From the NCBI GenBank assembly GCA_964627855.1, contig CAZVLE010000053.1:1-35660 (forward strand): 35,660 nucleotides of DNA, read 5' to 3'. The notes below the pieces were generated by a model. That model ran no database searches. It had not been told where the DNA came from and saw only the letters and a program-made list of their open reading frames with translations. A program made the translations under genes and the position numbers. Shown one piece after another: positions 7,355-14,932 of this stretch. Origin of the DNA: CAZVLE01 sp964627855 (lineage in GTDB: Bacteria; Bacillota; Dethiobacteria; DTU022). Each line of letters begins with the position of its first letter. Within the stretch, counting starts at the first letter, position 1.

Positions 7355-8095
7355 TTAAAACCAGGCTGTGAAAAGCAGGCCAAGAATGGTGCCACAGAAT
7401 ATACCAAGAATAGAAAGGTGGGCACCGGCACTTTCATAGGCATCGGGGATTAGTTCGTCGCAAACTATATATAACATTGCCCCTGCGGCAAAGCCGAGTG
7501 AAACACCCAAAATGTAATCGGATATACTGCCGATAGCCGCTCCGATCAGGGCTCCAATACCCATGGGCACGCCGGCCAGGGCGGTAATTGCCAGAACCCG
7601 GCTGAACCTGTAACCCCCCTGCTTTAGTGGGACTGCAACAGCCATTCCTTCGGGTATGTTATGCAGGCCGATCAGAATCGCTAAAGATAACCCAAGTTCA
7701 GGCGAACCAACAAAACCGGTCCCGATAGCCAGTCCTTCGGGAAAATTATGCAACCCAATGCCCAGAGCTAGGAGGGTGCCTTTTTTCAGATATCCGCCAC
7801 TATGAGCCTTTTCTTCAGTTACAGGATGTTGATGAGGCAGATAGTGATCCAGGAGGTAAAAAATAGCCATACCCAGGCTAAGGCCCAGGATTGTAGCCCA
7901 GTGCCCGCTAAAATCAATTGCCTCTTCAATTAACTCCAGGAAAATTATTGAGAGCATGATTCCGGCAGCAAAGGCTAAAATAGCACCTGTGAAACGGGGA
8001 GTAGGCTTTTTAATGAAAAAAGAAATGAGCCCCCCTGACGCCGTTCCTAAAACACCGGCTAACATGCCTAGAATGCCCACTTCCAGCCAATTCAT
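7355..8095 (-). CDS. ZIP-family divalent metal transporter (ZupT/GufA type)
   Basis: This 246-residue membrane protein has about eight hydrophobic segments. The two ZIP signature motifs HNFPEG and HNIPEG lie in the fourth and fifth spans, and a His-rich loop (HYLPHQHP) lies between spans three and four. The family imports Zn, Fe, Mn or related cations. The start at 8095 (MNWLEVG) is chosen because AGGGGGTC lies about 10 bases upstream; longer starts run into the inverted repeat at 8122-8167. It lies between the PerR-like regulator and superoxide reductase genes, both on the same strand, so iron or manganese supply during oxidative stress is a plausible role. Confidence 0.88.
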   Translation of the reverse strand: MNWLEVGILGMLAGVLGTASGGLISFFIKKPTPRFTGAILAFAAGIMLSIIFLELIEEAIDFSGHWATILGLSLGMAIFYLLDHYLPHQHPVTEEKAHSGGYLKKGTLLALGIGLHNFPEGLAIGTGFVGSPELGLSLAILIGLHNIPEGMAVAVPLKQGGYRFSRVLAITALAGVPMGIGALIGAAIGSISDYILGVSLGFAAGAMLYIVCDELIPDAYESAGAHLSILGIFCGTILGLLFTAWF

Positions 8096-8111
8096 TAACA
8101 AATGACCCCCT

Positions 8112-8167
8112 GTGCCCGGGCACCACTTTACGGAAGAACTCACGTGGGAATTCCTCCGTAAAGTGGT
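8112..8167. repeat. Nested inverted repeats between superoxide reductase and ZIP genes
   Basis: ACCACTTTACGGA (8122-8134) is repeated exactly in inverted form at 8155-8167 around a 20-base spacer that contains the palindrome CACGTG. A second perfect 12-bp palindrome, GTGCCCGGGCAC (8112-8123), shares its last two bases with the left arm. No T-run follows on either strand. It could fold between two minus-strand genes as a processing or stabilising hairpin, or be a protein-binding site. Confidence 0.6.
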
Positions 8168-8184
8168 TTGGCGATAGTTTTCGC

Positions 8185-8580
8185 TTAAGAGAAGTTTACT
8201 TTTTCACTGTTATCCCATAAACCGTGAATATTGCAGTAGCTCAAAGCCACCAGTTCACCCGGCTTTTCCAGGGTGATAGTAGCAGTTGCCTTCGGCTCAC
8301 ATTTTGCACTGCCGGCGTTGGCTCCTTCAACTGATTCTCCATGTGCTTCAAACTGGAAGGTTCCCATGTGAACGAGAAATTTTTCCCCTTCAGGTTTGAA
8401 GAATAGCTGGATATAACGAATATGATGCTCTGTTGTATGGGGATGAGGTATTTCTGCGCCCACGCTGAGTTTAATATCTAATGCTTCGCCCTTCTTTGCC
8501 GTGCCATTGATTTCAATAACGGGAACATGCTTTTCTGCTTTCCAGTCCGCAGATTGAATGTGATTTCCTATTGCACTCAT
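8185..8580 (-). CDS. Superoxide reductase, single-iron (neelaredoxin/class II type)
   Basis: This 131-residue protein has the full iron site of superoxide reductase: Glu16-Lys17-His18 (EKHVP), His46 and His52 within PHPHTTEHH, and Cys116 with His119 in YCNIHGLW. It lacks the N-terminal desulforedoxin domain of two-iron desulfoferrodoxins. The enzyme reduces superoxide to hydrogen peroxide in the cytoplasm of anaerobes, with electrons from rubredoxin-type donors. GGGAGG lies 8 bases before the ATG. The PerR-like gene and ZIP transporter lie downstream on the same strand. A NifU/IscU-like gene is divergent. Peroxide-responsive control is plausible. Confidence 0.95.
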   Translation of the reverse strand: MSAIGNHIQSADWKAEKHVPVIEINGTAKKGEALDIKLSVGAEIPHPHTTEHHIRYIQLFFKPEGEKFLVHMGTFQFEAHGESVEGANAGSAKCEPKATATITLEKPGELVALSYCNIHGLWDNSEKVNFS

Positions 8581-8685
8581 TTAAATTCCTCCCTTATAAT
8601 AGATTAATAAGATTAGCTGTTATTCTATTCTGCATAAAAAGTAAACATCCTTTTTTGTCACGGAGATAATTCTGGTAAATCATAA

Positions 8686-8713
8686 TTGTTATTATCAGTC
8701 CAGATGTTATAAT
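8686..8713 (+). promoter_or_regulatory. Candidate sigma-A promoter upstream of the NifU/IscU-like gene
   Basis: TTGTTA (8686-8691), a 16-base spacer and TATAAT (8708-8713). An imperfect A/T palindrome (ATAATTGTTAT, 8682-8692) overlaps the -35 and vaguely resembles a Fur/PerR half-site pair, but the match is weak. The leader would be about 165 bases and contains a perfect palindrome, ATCCCATGGGAT. Confidence 0.45.
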
Positions 8714-8883
8714 CACGGTAGATCCCATGGGATTTACACCTTGTCAATAATTGTGTTGCCGGGCATTCCGGCCTTTACCCTCATGGCAAGCAGTATAAGA
8801 GATTACCGGGGAGGCTGAGTTGGCAGTGACAGGAGCAAGGCATAGGAGTCGACAGGTTATCAATACTCAGAAGGAGCTTGTCC

Positions 8884-9255
8884 ATGTATAGCGAACAATT
8901 GATCGATCATTTCACTAACCCGCGGCATATTGGTGTTATCACTAAACCGGATGGAATCGGCATTATCGGCGATCCTGACTGTGGAGACTTTATTAAAATT
9001 TATATCACGGTTAAGGCCGATTACATCTATGATATCAGCTTTGAAGTCTGCGGCTGCCCTGCCTCAATTGCCACGACAAGTGTACTTACTGAAATAGCCT
9101 ATGGTAAAACCCTTTCTCAGGCCTATTCAATCAACGAGATGGATGTGTTGAAGGCTCTTGGCAGTTTACCAGAGGCAAAAATACATTGTTCGAACCTAGG
9201 CATTGCAGCACTACGGCTGGCTATAGATCATTTCCGGCACCGGATAAGCAGTTAG
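8884..9255 (+). CDS. NifU/IscU-type Fe-S cluster scaffold protein
   Basis: This 123-residue protein has the three cluster-binding cysteines of IscU/NifU-N in the expected places: DPDCGDF with the adjacent conserved Asp, CGCPASIATTS, and HCSNLG. The family builds Fe-S clusters on these residues for transfer to apoproteins. The start at ATG 8884 is chosen because AAGGAG at 8871-8876 is 7 bases upstream; an in-frame TTG at 8878 sits too close to it. No cysteine desulfurase is adjacent. It is divergent from superoxide reductase, which suggests a role in cluster repair or supply under oxidative stress. It is shorter and more divergent than housekeeping IscU. Confidence 0.85.
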   Translation: MYSEQLIDHFTNPRHIGVITKPDGIGIIGDPDCGDFIKIYITVKADYIYDISFEVCGCPASIATTSVLTEIAYGKTLSQAYSINEMDVLKALGSLPEAKIHCSNLGIAALRLAIDHFRHRISS

Positions 9256-9370
9256 AAATGCGATAAATAAATATTTTACGAGGGTTTGGCAAGAACTGAT
9301 TTTTCGTCTATTTTGTTATTCTAATCACTGTTTCGCTGTCGGTTGCATATTTGTTCTAGACATAATGGTG

Positions 9371-9418
9371 TGCCGGATCTCCATCAAGTAAGCTACCTGC
9401 CCGTGGTCCGGCATTCTT
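9371..9418 (+). terminator. Weak candidate terminator hairpin
   Basis: TGCCGGA (9371-9377) pairs with TCCGGCA (9407-9413) around a 29-base loop, followed by TTCTTT. The position, between the NifU-like gene and the next gene, suits a terminator, but the loop is long and the T-run is broken. Confidence 0.35.
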
Positions 9419-9470
9419 TAACAGCTTGAGTATTTGTATTTGTAATTAATGCAAGTTAGGAGGTCATAAG

Positions 9471-9848
9471 ATGACTGTTGAGTGTGCAAGGTGTGGACAA
9501 AAAACTGCTGAGGAAGATCTTTACCACTATCGTGACCAAAATTTATGTGAGGATTGTTACATGGGTGCCCTTCAGGCTCCAAAAACCTGTGATGTCGCTG
9601 CCACGCAGATGGCCAAGAAACACCGTCAGGCAGCAGGACAGACCGGTACGGAAGGTCTGCTGGAAATTCAAAAGGCAATCGTTGCTTACCTGGATTCAGA
9701 GGGCAAAGCTACACGAGAGCAGCTTGCCAAGTCTTTGAATATTCCTGACTGGGAGCTGGAAAAGCATGTTGCTATCTTAAGGCATTGTGAGCTGGTCAAG
9801 GGTCGGAAAATTAACGGTAAGGTATACCTGGTTCTTTTTGATCACTGA
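9471..9848 (+). CDS. Zinc-finger/winged-helix protein of unknown function
   Basis: This 125-residue protein has two parts. An N-terminal LIM- or treble-clef-like zinc site has Cys5, Cys8, His19, Cys26, Cys29 and possibly Cys40. A C-terminal domain (about 62-125) reads as a winged helix: EQLAKSLNIPDWELEKHVAILRHCELVKG followed by a short beta wing. AGGAGGT lies just before the ATG. I recall similar small proteins with an N-terminal CxxC...CxxC and a CD motif in anaerobic Firmicutes and Deltaproteobacteria, but no assigned function. It may be a metal- or redox-sensing DNA-binding protein. Its 3' end overlaps the convergent MFS gene by 38 bases. Confidence 0.75.
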   Translation: MTVECARCGQKTAEEDLYHYRDQNLCEDCYMGALQAPKTCDVAATQMAKKHRQAAGQTGTEGLLEIQKAIVAYLDSEGKATREQLAKSLNIPDWELEKHVAILRHCELVKGRKINGKVYLVLFDH

Positions 9849-11052
9849 CAGGCTTCTTCCCCAGGGCGGCGCTTTTTCTGCCCAGAGGCACTATGGCGGC
9901 AATAGTGATCAAACCGGTTAAGAGAAAGGCATTTGTCAGGCCCGGCCCCTGGGCTGCCAGGCCAAAAGCAAGCGCACTTGTAGCGAAAATAATATCTATT
10001 GTATTTTCCTGGATGCTGATGGTGGTAGCTCTCAGCCCCGGTCTGCTGATATTAATCAGCCATGCGGCAAAAACAAGGGAACTGCCCTGAAGACCAACCC
10101 CGATAACGATACCGCAGATAATAATTAATAAGGGCCAGACCTGAACAAAGGCGAGCATTATTGTCCCTACCCCCAGGACAGTTAAAAATGCCCAGGCGAT
10201 TTTTTGGTACCCATATCGATCTGCCATCAAACCAGCTGCCAGGCAGGCGATTATGCCGGCTATGCCGAGGACAACAAAAAAATAGGCTGCTTCGGCAGCC
10301 GGGGCTACCGCTTCGATATGTACCGCAGCAAAGGATAGAACAGCGCTATACGTGAATGAAAAGAGGGCGATTCCACCGATAATCGGGTAAACCTGTCTTT
10401 CAGCCATTGCCTCCTTTACCTGCGTCCATGAACCGGTTGCTTTAATGGCCCTGGTCTTTGTGAATGGGTTTTTAACAAAGACCAGCAATAAAAGTGAAAG
10501 CAGGCTGGTCAGGGCGCTAAAAACGAACCAGCTGTTAAAACCGTAAAACTCTATATAGATTAAGGCTGTTGATGGGCCGGACAAAATGGCCAGGTTGATG
10601 AATATCCTTGTCGTTCCCAGGTAGGTGCCGATCTTTCCGGACGGAGCCATTTCGGCGACAAGAGTGGAGATACCCGGTAAAACAACTGCCAGACCCAGTG
10701 ACTGGTAGATGCGGGCAATGAGCAAAACCGTGAATGAGTCATTGACTAAAAGCAGTAAAGGAGCGGTGATAAAAGAAAAAATTCCCCAAAGCATCAAGAC
10801 CCTTGGCCCTTTTTGATCCATAACCGGACCGAGAAAAAAGCGCATTAATACCGCGCTGAGGGCGAAGACCGTATTCTGCAGGCCGGCCTGAAAAGGAGTG
10901 CTGCCAATAGAGAGGCTGTAGGCGGGATAAACGGCGATGGCGGCAAAAAGGTTGCCCATGAAGAAGAAAACAAAGCCGTAAAAGAGAACCCAGTTTAACC
11001 AGCTGCCTGCTGTTGCTATTATCTGCTCCTGCTTATTGTGATCAATTTGCAA
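9811..11052 (-). CDS. Major facilitator superfamily transporter
   Basis: This 413-residue protein has about 12 hydrophobic spans in two halves and a central loop with TKTRAIKATGSWTQV. The loop between spans two and three contains RFFLGPVMDQKGPR, which fits the MFS motif A (GxxxDrxGrR-like). It resembles the drug- and metabolite-efflux or sugar-type MFS proteins common in Firmicutes; the substrate cannot be read from sequence. It is followed 16 bases upstream on the same strand by the DUF3786 gene, so the two may be co-transcribed. The convergent gene at 9471-9848 overlaps its C-terminus. Confidence 0.88.
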   Translation of the reverse strand: MQIDHNKQEQIIATAGSWLNWVLFYGFVFFFMGNLFAAIAVYPAYSLSIGSTPFQAGLQNTVFALSAVLMRFFLGPVMDQKGPRVLMLWGIFSFITAPLLLLVNDSFTVLLIARIYQSLGLAVVLPGISTLVAEMAPSGKIGTYLGTTRIFINLAILSGPSTALIYIEFYGFNSWFVFSALTSLLSLLLLVFVKNPFTKTRAIKATGSWTQVKEAMAERQVYPIIGGIALFSFTYSAVLSFAAVHIEAVAPAAEAAYFFVVLGIAGIIACLAAGLMADRYGYQKIAWAFLTVLGVGTIMLAFVQVWPLLIIICGIVIGVGLQGSSLVFAAWLINISRPGLRATTISIQENTIDIIFATSALAFGLAAQGPGLTNAFLLTGLITIAAIVPLGRKSAALGKKPVSDQKEPGIPYR

Positions 11053-11068
11053 TAATTAATAGCCTCGC

Positions 11069-11716
11069 TTACCGCGGTTTTAGTTTGTCGGCCAGGTTTT
11101 TTCCGACAATGGCGGCCACGTCTGCCGCCACGTAATGATCTGCTGAAGCATCAAAAAGTATTGTCGCCCAGGCCGATTCCTTGTCCCCCGGCAGACGGTA
11201 ACAGAGACAGAGGGGAAGCCTGGGTAAAACTCTCCATTCGAAGGCCAGGTCTGCCAGACCTTGAATCGGCCAGCCTCCTGCAGCAAAACAGCTTTTTTTT
11301 AGACCTTCGAGATCGTCTCCCCATGCCTCGGCCAACTCAGCGCCGCAATATCCCTGGAAAGCCTGTTGGTAAAAGAGGCCGCCAATTTCACTTAAATTGA
11401 CCCAGCGTCCGGACAGGGGAGTGCCGTCAGCTCTTTCAAGGTAATGAAGCCATAATAGTTCCTCTCTCAGGGTTGCCGGTTCGCCCTTGCTTTTGGTTAT
11501 GGCAAACGACGGCGGGTAGATCAGGTAGTTTTCAAGCATGAGCTCGCCGCTTAAGTAGAGGAATCCTTCCCTGTTTCTTCCGATTGCCAGAGCTGCATTA
11601 CGGGCGAGCACTTCCGGATCAATTTCCAGAAGTGATTGGCGGTATTCTGCACAGCGTTCTCGGAGCGCCTGTTTACGCTTTGCCTCGTTGCTGAGTTCAT
11701 CGAGTTCTGAAAACAT
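11069..11716 (-). CDS. DUF3786-family protein
   Basis: This 215-residue soluble protein resembles DUF3786 proteins of anaerobic bacteria, with the recognisable core LLWLHYLERADGTPLSGRWVNLSEIGG and a later AFEWRVLPRLPLCLCYRLPGDKES segment. The family function is unknown. The start is taken at ATG 11716 with GGTGATG upstream; a TTG at 11761 would add 15 residues but lacks a ribosome site and abuts the CAAACCGGT repeats. There are no membrane spans. It ends 16 bases before the MFS transporter gene. DUF3786 proteins have been noted near corrinoid and methyltransferase genes in other genomes, as far as I recall, but nothing like that is here. Confidence 0.7.
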   Translation of the reverse strand: MFSELDELSNEAKRKQALRERCAEYRQSLLEIDPEVLARNAALAIGRNREGFLYLSGELMLENYLIYPPSFAITKSKGEPATLREELLWLHYLERADGTPLSGRWVNLSEIGGLFYQQAFQGYCGAELAEAWGDDLEGLKKSCFAAGGWPIQGLADLAFEWRVLPRLPLCLCYRLPGDKESAWATILFDASADHYVAADVAAIVGKNLADKLKPR

Positions 11717-11758
11717 TAAGTCATCACCAATATTAGTAATTGATCTACCGCCACAAAA

Positions 11759-11778
11759 CAAACCGGTGTCAAACCGGT
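11759..11778. repeat. Tandem CAAACCGGT direct repeat, 11-bp period
   Basis: CAAACCGGT occurs at 11759-11767 and again at 11770-11778. The spacing of about one helical turn, in front of the divergent DUF3786 and dapB genes, fits a regulatory binding site. No regulator can be named. Confidence 0.35.
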
Positions 11779-11974
11779 TGTCTTAGGGGACTGCGGTCAT
11801 TATAATGACATTCGAGGTTTTTCGTCAAATAAAACCAGGCTTTTCTATTAATCCCTCCACATTCCCAGGGTATCTTTCTTCACTTCACACTGTGCAGGGA
11901 TTTTATAAACTGCAGGAACTGCTTGAATTCTGAAGAATATCTTATCATAACTGTATTAAGGGAGAGGACTCGGC

Positions 11975-12745
11975 TTGCGCATCGGTATTGTCGGTTATGG
12001 TAAAATGGGGATTTTGCTCAGGCAAAAAGCGCTTATTGCCGGACACAGCGTTCCTGTTGTCATTGATCCACGCAGCAGTGAGAAAGAGGTGACAAATCGA
12101 AAACTGATCGCTAACTGCTTGCCCCTGGATGTTATAATAGATTTTACGGAAGCAGATGCCTTTTTGGACAATCTTGACAACTATGTTCATTTTAAAGTTC
12201 CGGCCGTGGTCGGAACAACAGGCTGGTACGACCAGATGGATCTTGTTGCCGGGCTGGTTGAAGAAAGTGAGATTGGCCTGATCTGGTCCGGAAATTATTC
12301 TCTGGGCGTAAATCTCTTTTTTCGCCTGGTCAAAGAAGCCAGCCGCCTGATGGATCGCTTTTCACAATATGATCCGGCCGTTCATGAATGGCATCACCGC
12401 TATAAAAAAGACAGCCCCTCGGGCACGGCAGAGATGCTTGGTGCGATCATAATCGGACAGATGAGTCGTAAAAACAAACTTGTTAAAGATATACCGCAGA
12501 GGCTGCTTGAAGATGACGAGCTGCAGATATCTTCGACCAGGTGCGGTTCTGTGCCGGGTAGCCACCGGGTTGTTTTTGACAGTGAAGTTGATTCTGTTGT
12601 TCTAGAACATTGTGCCCGGAATCGCAACGGTTTTGCAGAGGGAGCCCTGCTGGCAGCCGCATGGATCATTGGCAAAAAAGGGTTTTTCAGTATCGATGAC
12701 CTCATATCAACAATAATCGGGGGCGAAGATGAAGATAATGAATAA
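11975..12745 (+). CDS. dapB: 4-hydroxy-tetrahydrodipicolinate reductase
   Basis: The protein is 256 residues with an N-terminal Rossmann motif (GIVGYGKMG) and the DapB signature EWHHRYKKDSPSGTA, which holds the catalytic His and Lys; the VGTTGW segment is also typical. It reduces 4-hydroxy-tetrahydrodipicolinate to tetrahydrodipicolinate with NAD(P)H in lysine and cell-wall precursor synthesis. The start is TTG at 11975, preceded by GGGAGAGG. Its 3' end overlaps dapA by 17 bases, so the two are probably translationally coupled. It is the first gene of dapB-dapA-dapL-lysA. No lysine riboswitch or T-box was recognised upstream. Confidence 0.95.
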   Translation: MRIGIVGYGKMGILLRQKALIAGHSVPVVIDPRSSEKEVTNRKLIANCLPLDVIIDFTEADAFLDNLDNYVHFKVPAVVGTTGWYDQMDLVAGLVEESEIGLIWSGNYSLGVNLFFRLVKEASRLMDRFSQYDPAVHEWHHRYKKDSPSGTAEMLGAIIIGQMSRKNKLVKDIPQRLLEDDELQISSTRCGSVPGSHRVVFDSEVDSVVLEHCARNRNGFAEGALLAAAWIIGKKGFFSIDDLISTIIGGEDEDNE

Positions 12746-13655
12746 TATTTTCAGGGGTGTCCACACTGCGTTGATCACCCCTTTTACATCAACGGGAGCT
12801 ATAGATATCGGGGCTTTCAAGCGCCTGGTCGAATACCAGATCGAATCCGGAATTGACGGCCTGGTACCATGTGGAACAACGGGTGAAAGCTCAACCCTTA
12901 GTCACGACGAGCACGACCGTGTCGTTGCCTTAACTGTTGAATATGCCGCGGGAAGGGTTCCGGTCATTGCCGGAACCGGCAGTAATGCCACTTCTGAGGC
13001 GATCCAGCTTTCACAGCACGCCGAGCAAGCCGGGGTTGACGCGGTTTTACTGGTCAACCCATATTATGTAAAACCTACCCAGAAAGGGTTATATCTGCAC
13101 TTCAAGGCTGTTGCCGAAGCGATTTCCATTCCCTGTATTGTCTATAATATTGAAGGCCGGACAGGAGTCAACCTTGAAAACGAAACCCTTTTGCGCCTGA
13201 TGAGCGAACTGCCCAATATTGTTGGAGTTAAGGAAGCTTCGGGCAGTCTGGAGCAGATGAAGAACCTGATCGGTTTGCGCCATGATGAATTTGTTGTCCT
13301 CTGCGGTGACGATAATATCACTGTTGATCTCATCGAGGCCGGAGGTAACGGGGTCGTCTCGGTAGCAGCTAATCTGATTCCCCGCCAAATGAAAGAAATG
13401 GTTCACAGTGCCCTGAACAGCGATATTGAGCAGGCCAGGGCGATGGAAGAAAACCTGATGCCATTTTTTAAAGCCTGCTTCGTGGAAACCAACCCGATCC
13501 CGATAAAAACTGCCATGGCCATGAAAGGCTGGTGCCAGGAGGCTTTTCGCCTGCCCATCTGTTCTCTGTCATGTGAAGAACATTATGTGCTGATCCGTGA
13601 GGCCATTAAGGACCTTAATATTCCGGAGGGTTCAATTAACTCCGCTTTACTATGA
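12729..13655 (+). CDS. dapA: 4-hydroxy-tetrahydrodipicolinate synthase
   Basis: The protein is 308 residues, an (alpha/beta)8 aldolase of the DHDPS family. Visible signatures are PCGTTGESSTL, the catalytic Tyr region (PCIVYNIEGRTG) and the Schiff-base Lys in VGVKEASG. It condenses pyruvate with aspartate semialdehyde, the committed step to lysine and diaminopimelate. The start is ATG 12729 with GGGGGCG upstream, inside the end of dapB. The order dapB before dapA with overlap points to coupled translation. Seventeen bases separate it from dapL. Confidence 0.95.
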   Translation: MKIMNNIFRGVHTALITPFTSTGAIDIGAFKRLVEYQIESGIDGLVPCGTTGESSTLSHDEHDRVVALTVEYAAGRVPVIAGTGSNATSEAIQLSQHAEQAGVDAVLLVNPYYVKPTQKGLYLHFKAVAEAISIPCIVYNIEGRTGVNLENETLLRLMSELPNIVGVKEASGSLEQMKNLIGLRHDEFVVLCGDDNITVDLIEAGGNGVVSVAANLIPRQMKEMVHSALNSDIEQARAMEENLMPFFKACFVETNPIPIKTAMAMKGWCQEAFRLPICSLSCEEHYVLIREAIKDLNIPEGSINSALL

Positions 13656-13671
13656 ATTAAAGGAGCAGGCT

Positions 13672-14901
13672 ATGGCTAAAGTGAACCATAACTACCGCAA
13701 ACTTAGCGCCGGCTATCTGTTCCCGGAGATTAACCGCCGGATTACAACTTTTCAGGAACAGTATCCCCATATAGCTGTTCATCGCCTCGGTATTGGCAAT
13801 ACCACCGAGCCGCTGACATCGACAGTAATTGATGGGTTAAGAGCAGGGGTTAATCTTCTTGGTTCCGTTGATACCTACAGCGGCTATGGCGATGAACAGG
13901 GAGAAGAAGCCCTCCGGGAAGCCCTGGCCGGTTATTACCGGCAGCGGGGAGTTTCACTTCGCAGCGATGAATTTTTTATCAGCGATGGAGCGAAACCCGA
14001 TGCAGCTAATATTCAGTCAATTTTCAGCACAGAAAACCTGGTTGCTTTTCAGGACCCTGCCTACCCAGTTTATGTTGATTCCAACGTAATCGCCGGCCGT
14101 TCCGGGCCCTACAGGGCTGAACAGGGTGATTATGGCGGTTTCATTTACATGCAGTGTAGGGAAGAAAACGGTTTTATCCCTGTGCCACCCGCTGAAAAGG
14201 TTGACCTCATTTACCTCTGCAGCCCCAACAATCCAACCGGTGCAGTTGCCACCCACCGTGAGTTGCAGCACTTTGTCGACTATGCTCGGAATTATGGCGC
14301 TGTCATTATTTTTGACGCTTCCTATGCCGAATTCATTTGCGATGACAGACTGCCGCGTTCCATCTACGAAGTTAAAGGCGCTAAAGAATGTGCCATCGAA
14401 ATAAACAGCTTTTCTAAATCGGCCGGTTTTACCGGGGTGAGGCTGGGCTGGTCCATTGTGCCGCTGGACCTGGTTGCTGAAGACTGTAAACCCGGTGAAT
14501 TGCACCGTTTCTGGCATCGTCGTCAGACCACGTTTTTTAACGGTGCTTCAAACATTGCCCAGTGCGGGGGTTTGGCAGTCCTGTCTGCTGAAGGGTTGAA
14601 AGAGGCTAAGAAACTTGTTGGTTATTACATGGAGAATGCCCGCCTGATCAGGGAGGGCCTGCAGGAGATTGGCTTGGCAGTTTACGGCGGTGTCAATGCT
14701 CCCTACCTGTGGTTGAAAACACCCAGGGCTCTTTCCTCCTGGGAGTTTTTTGACAAATTATTGCATGAAGCCCACGTGGTCGGCACTCCCGGGTCTGGCT
14801 TCGGCCCTTCCGGCGAAGGTTATTTTCGTCTCAGTTCCTTCGGCCACCGACCGGATATTGAGGCTGCCATTGCAAGCATAAGGGAACATTTGATTATCTG
14901 A
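13672..14901 (+). CDS. dapL: LL-diaminopimelate aminotransferase
   Basis: The protein is 409 residues, a class I/II PLP aminotransferase. The PLP Lys lies in SFSKSAGFTGVRLGW, and the CSPNNPTGAV segment and DASYAEFI (aspartate pairing to the pyridine nitrogen) are present. The N-terminal NYRKLSAGYLFPEI is typical of DapL. The enzyme converts tetrahydrodipicolinate directly to LL-DAP using glutamate, bypassing the acylated intermediates. The start is ATG 13672 with AAAGGAG 9 bases upstream; the frame is open further upstream but runs into dapA. The flanking dapA and lysA-like genes support the call. There is no dapD, dapE or dapF here. Confidence 0.93.
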   Translation: MAKVNHNYRKLSAGYLFPEINRRITTFQEQYPHIAVHRLGIGNTTEPLTSTVIDGLRAGVNLLGSVDTYSGYGDEQGEEALREALAGYYRQRGVSLRSDEFFISDGAKPDAANIQSIFSTENLVAFQDPAYPVYVDSNVIAGRSGPYRAEQGDYGGFIYMQCREENGFIPVPPAEKVDLIYLCSPNNPTGAVATHRELQHFVDYARNYGAVIIFDASYAEFICDDRLPRSIYEVKGAKECAIEINSFSKSAGFTGVRLGWSIVPLDLVAEDCKPGELHRFWHRRQTTFFNGASNIAQCGGLAVLSAEGLKEAKKLVGYYMENARLIREGLQEIGLAVYGGVNAPYLWLKTPRALSSWEFFDKLLHEAHVVGTPGSGFGPSGEGYFRLSSFGHRPDIEAAIASIREHLII

Positions 14902-14932
14902 CCCCCGGACACAATTGCTGGAGGTGTTATTA

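Noticed and set aside
11762..11974. Lysine riboswitch or T-box upstream of dapB
   Set aside because: Searched by eye for the conserved AGGGTGG-type T-box and the lysine-aptamer elements; neither recognised.
14017..14517. About 165-codon open frame antisense to dapL
   Set aside because: Inside a complete dapL, with no ribosome site or domain.
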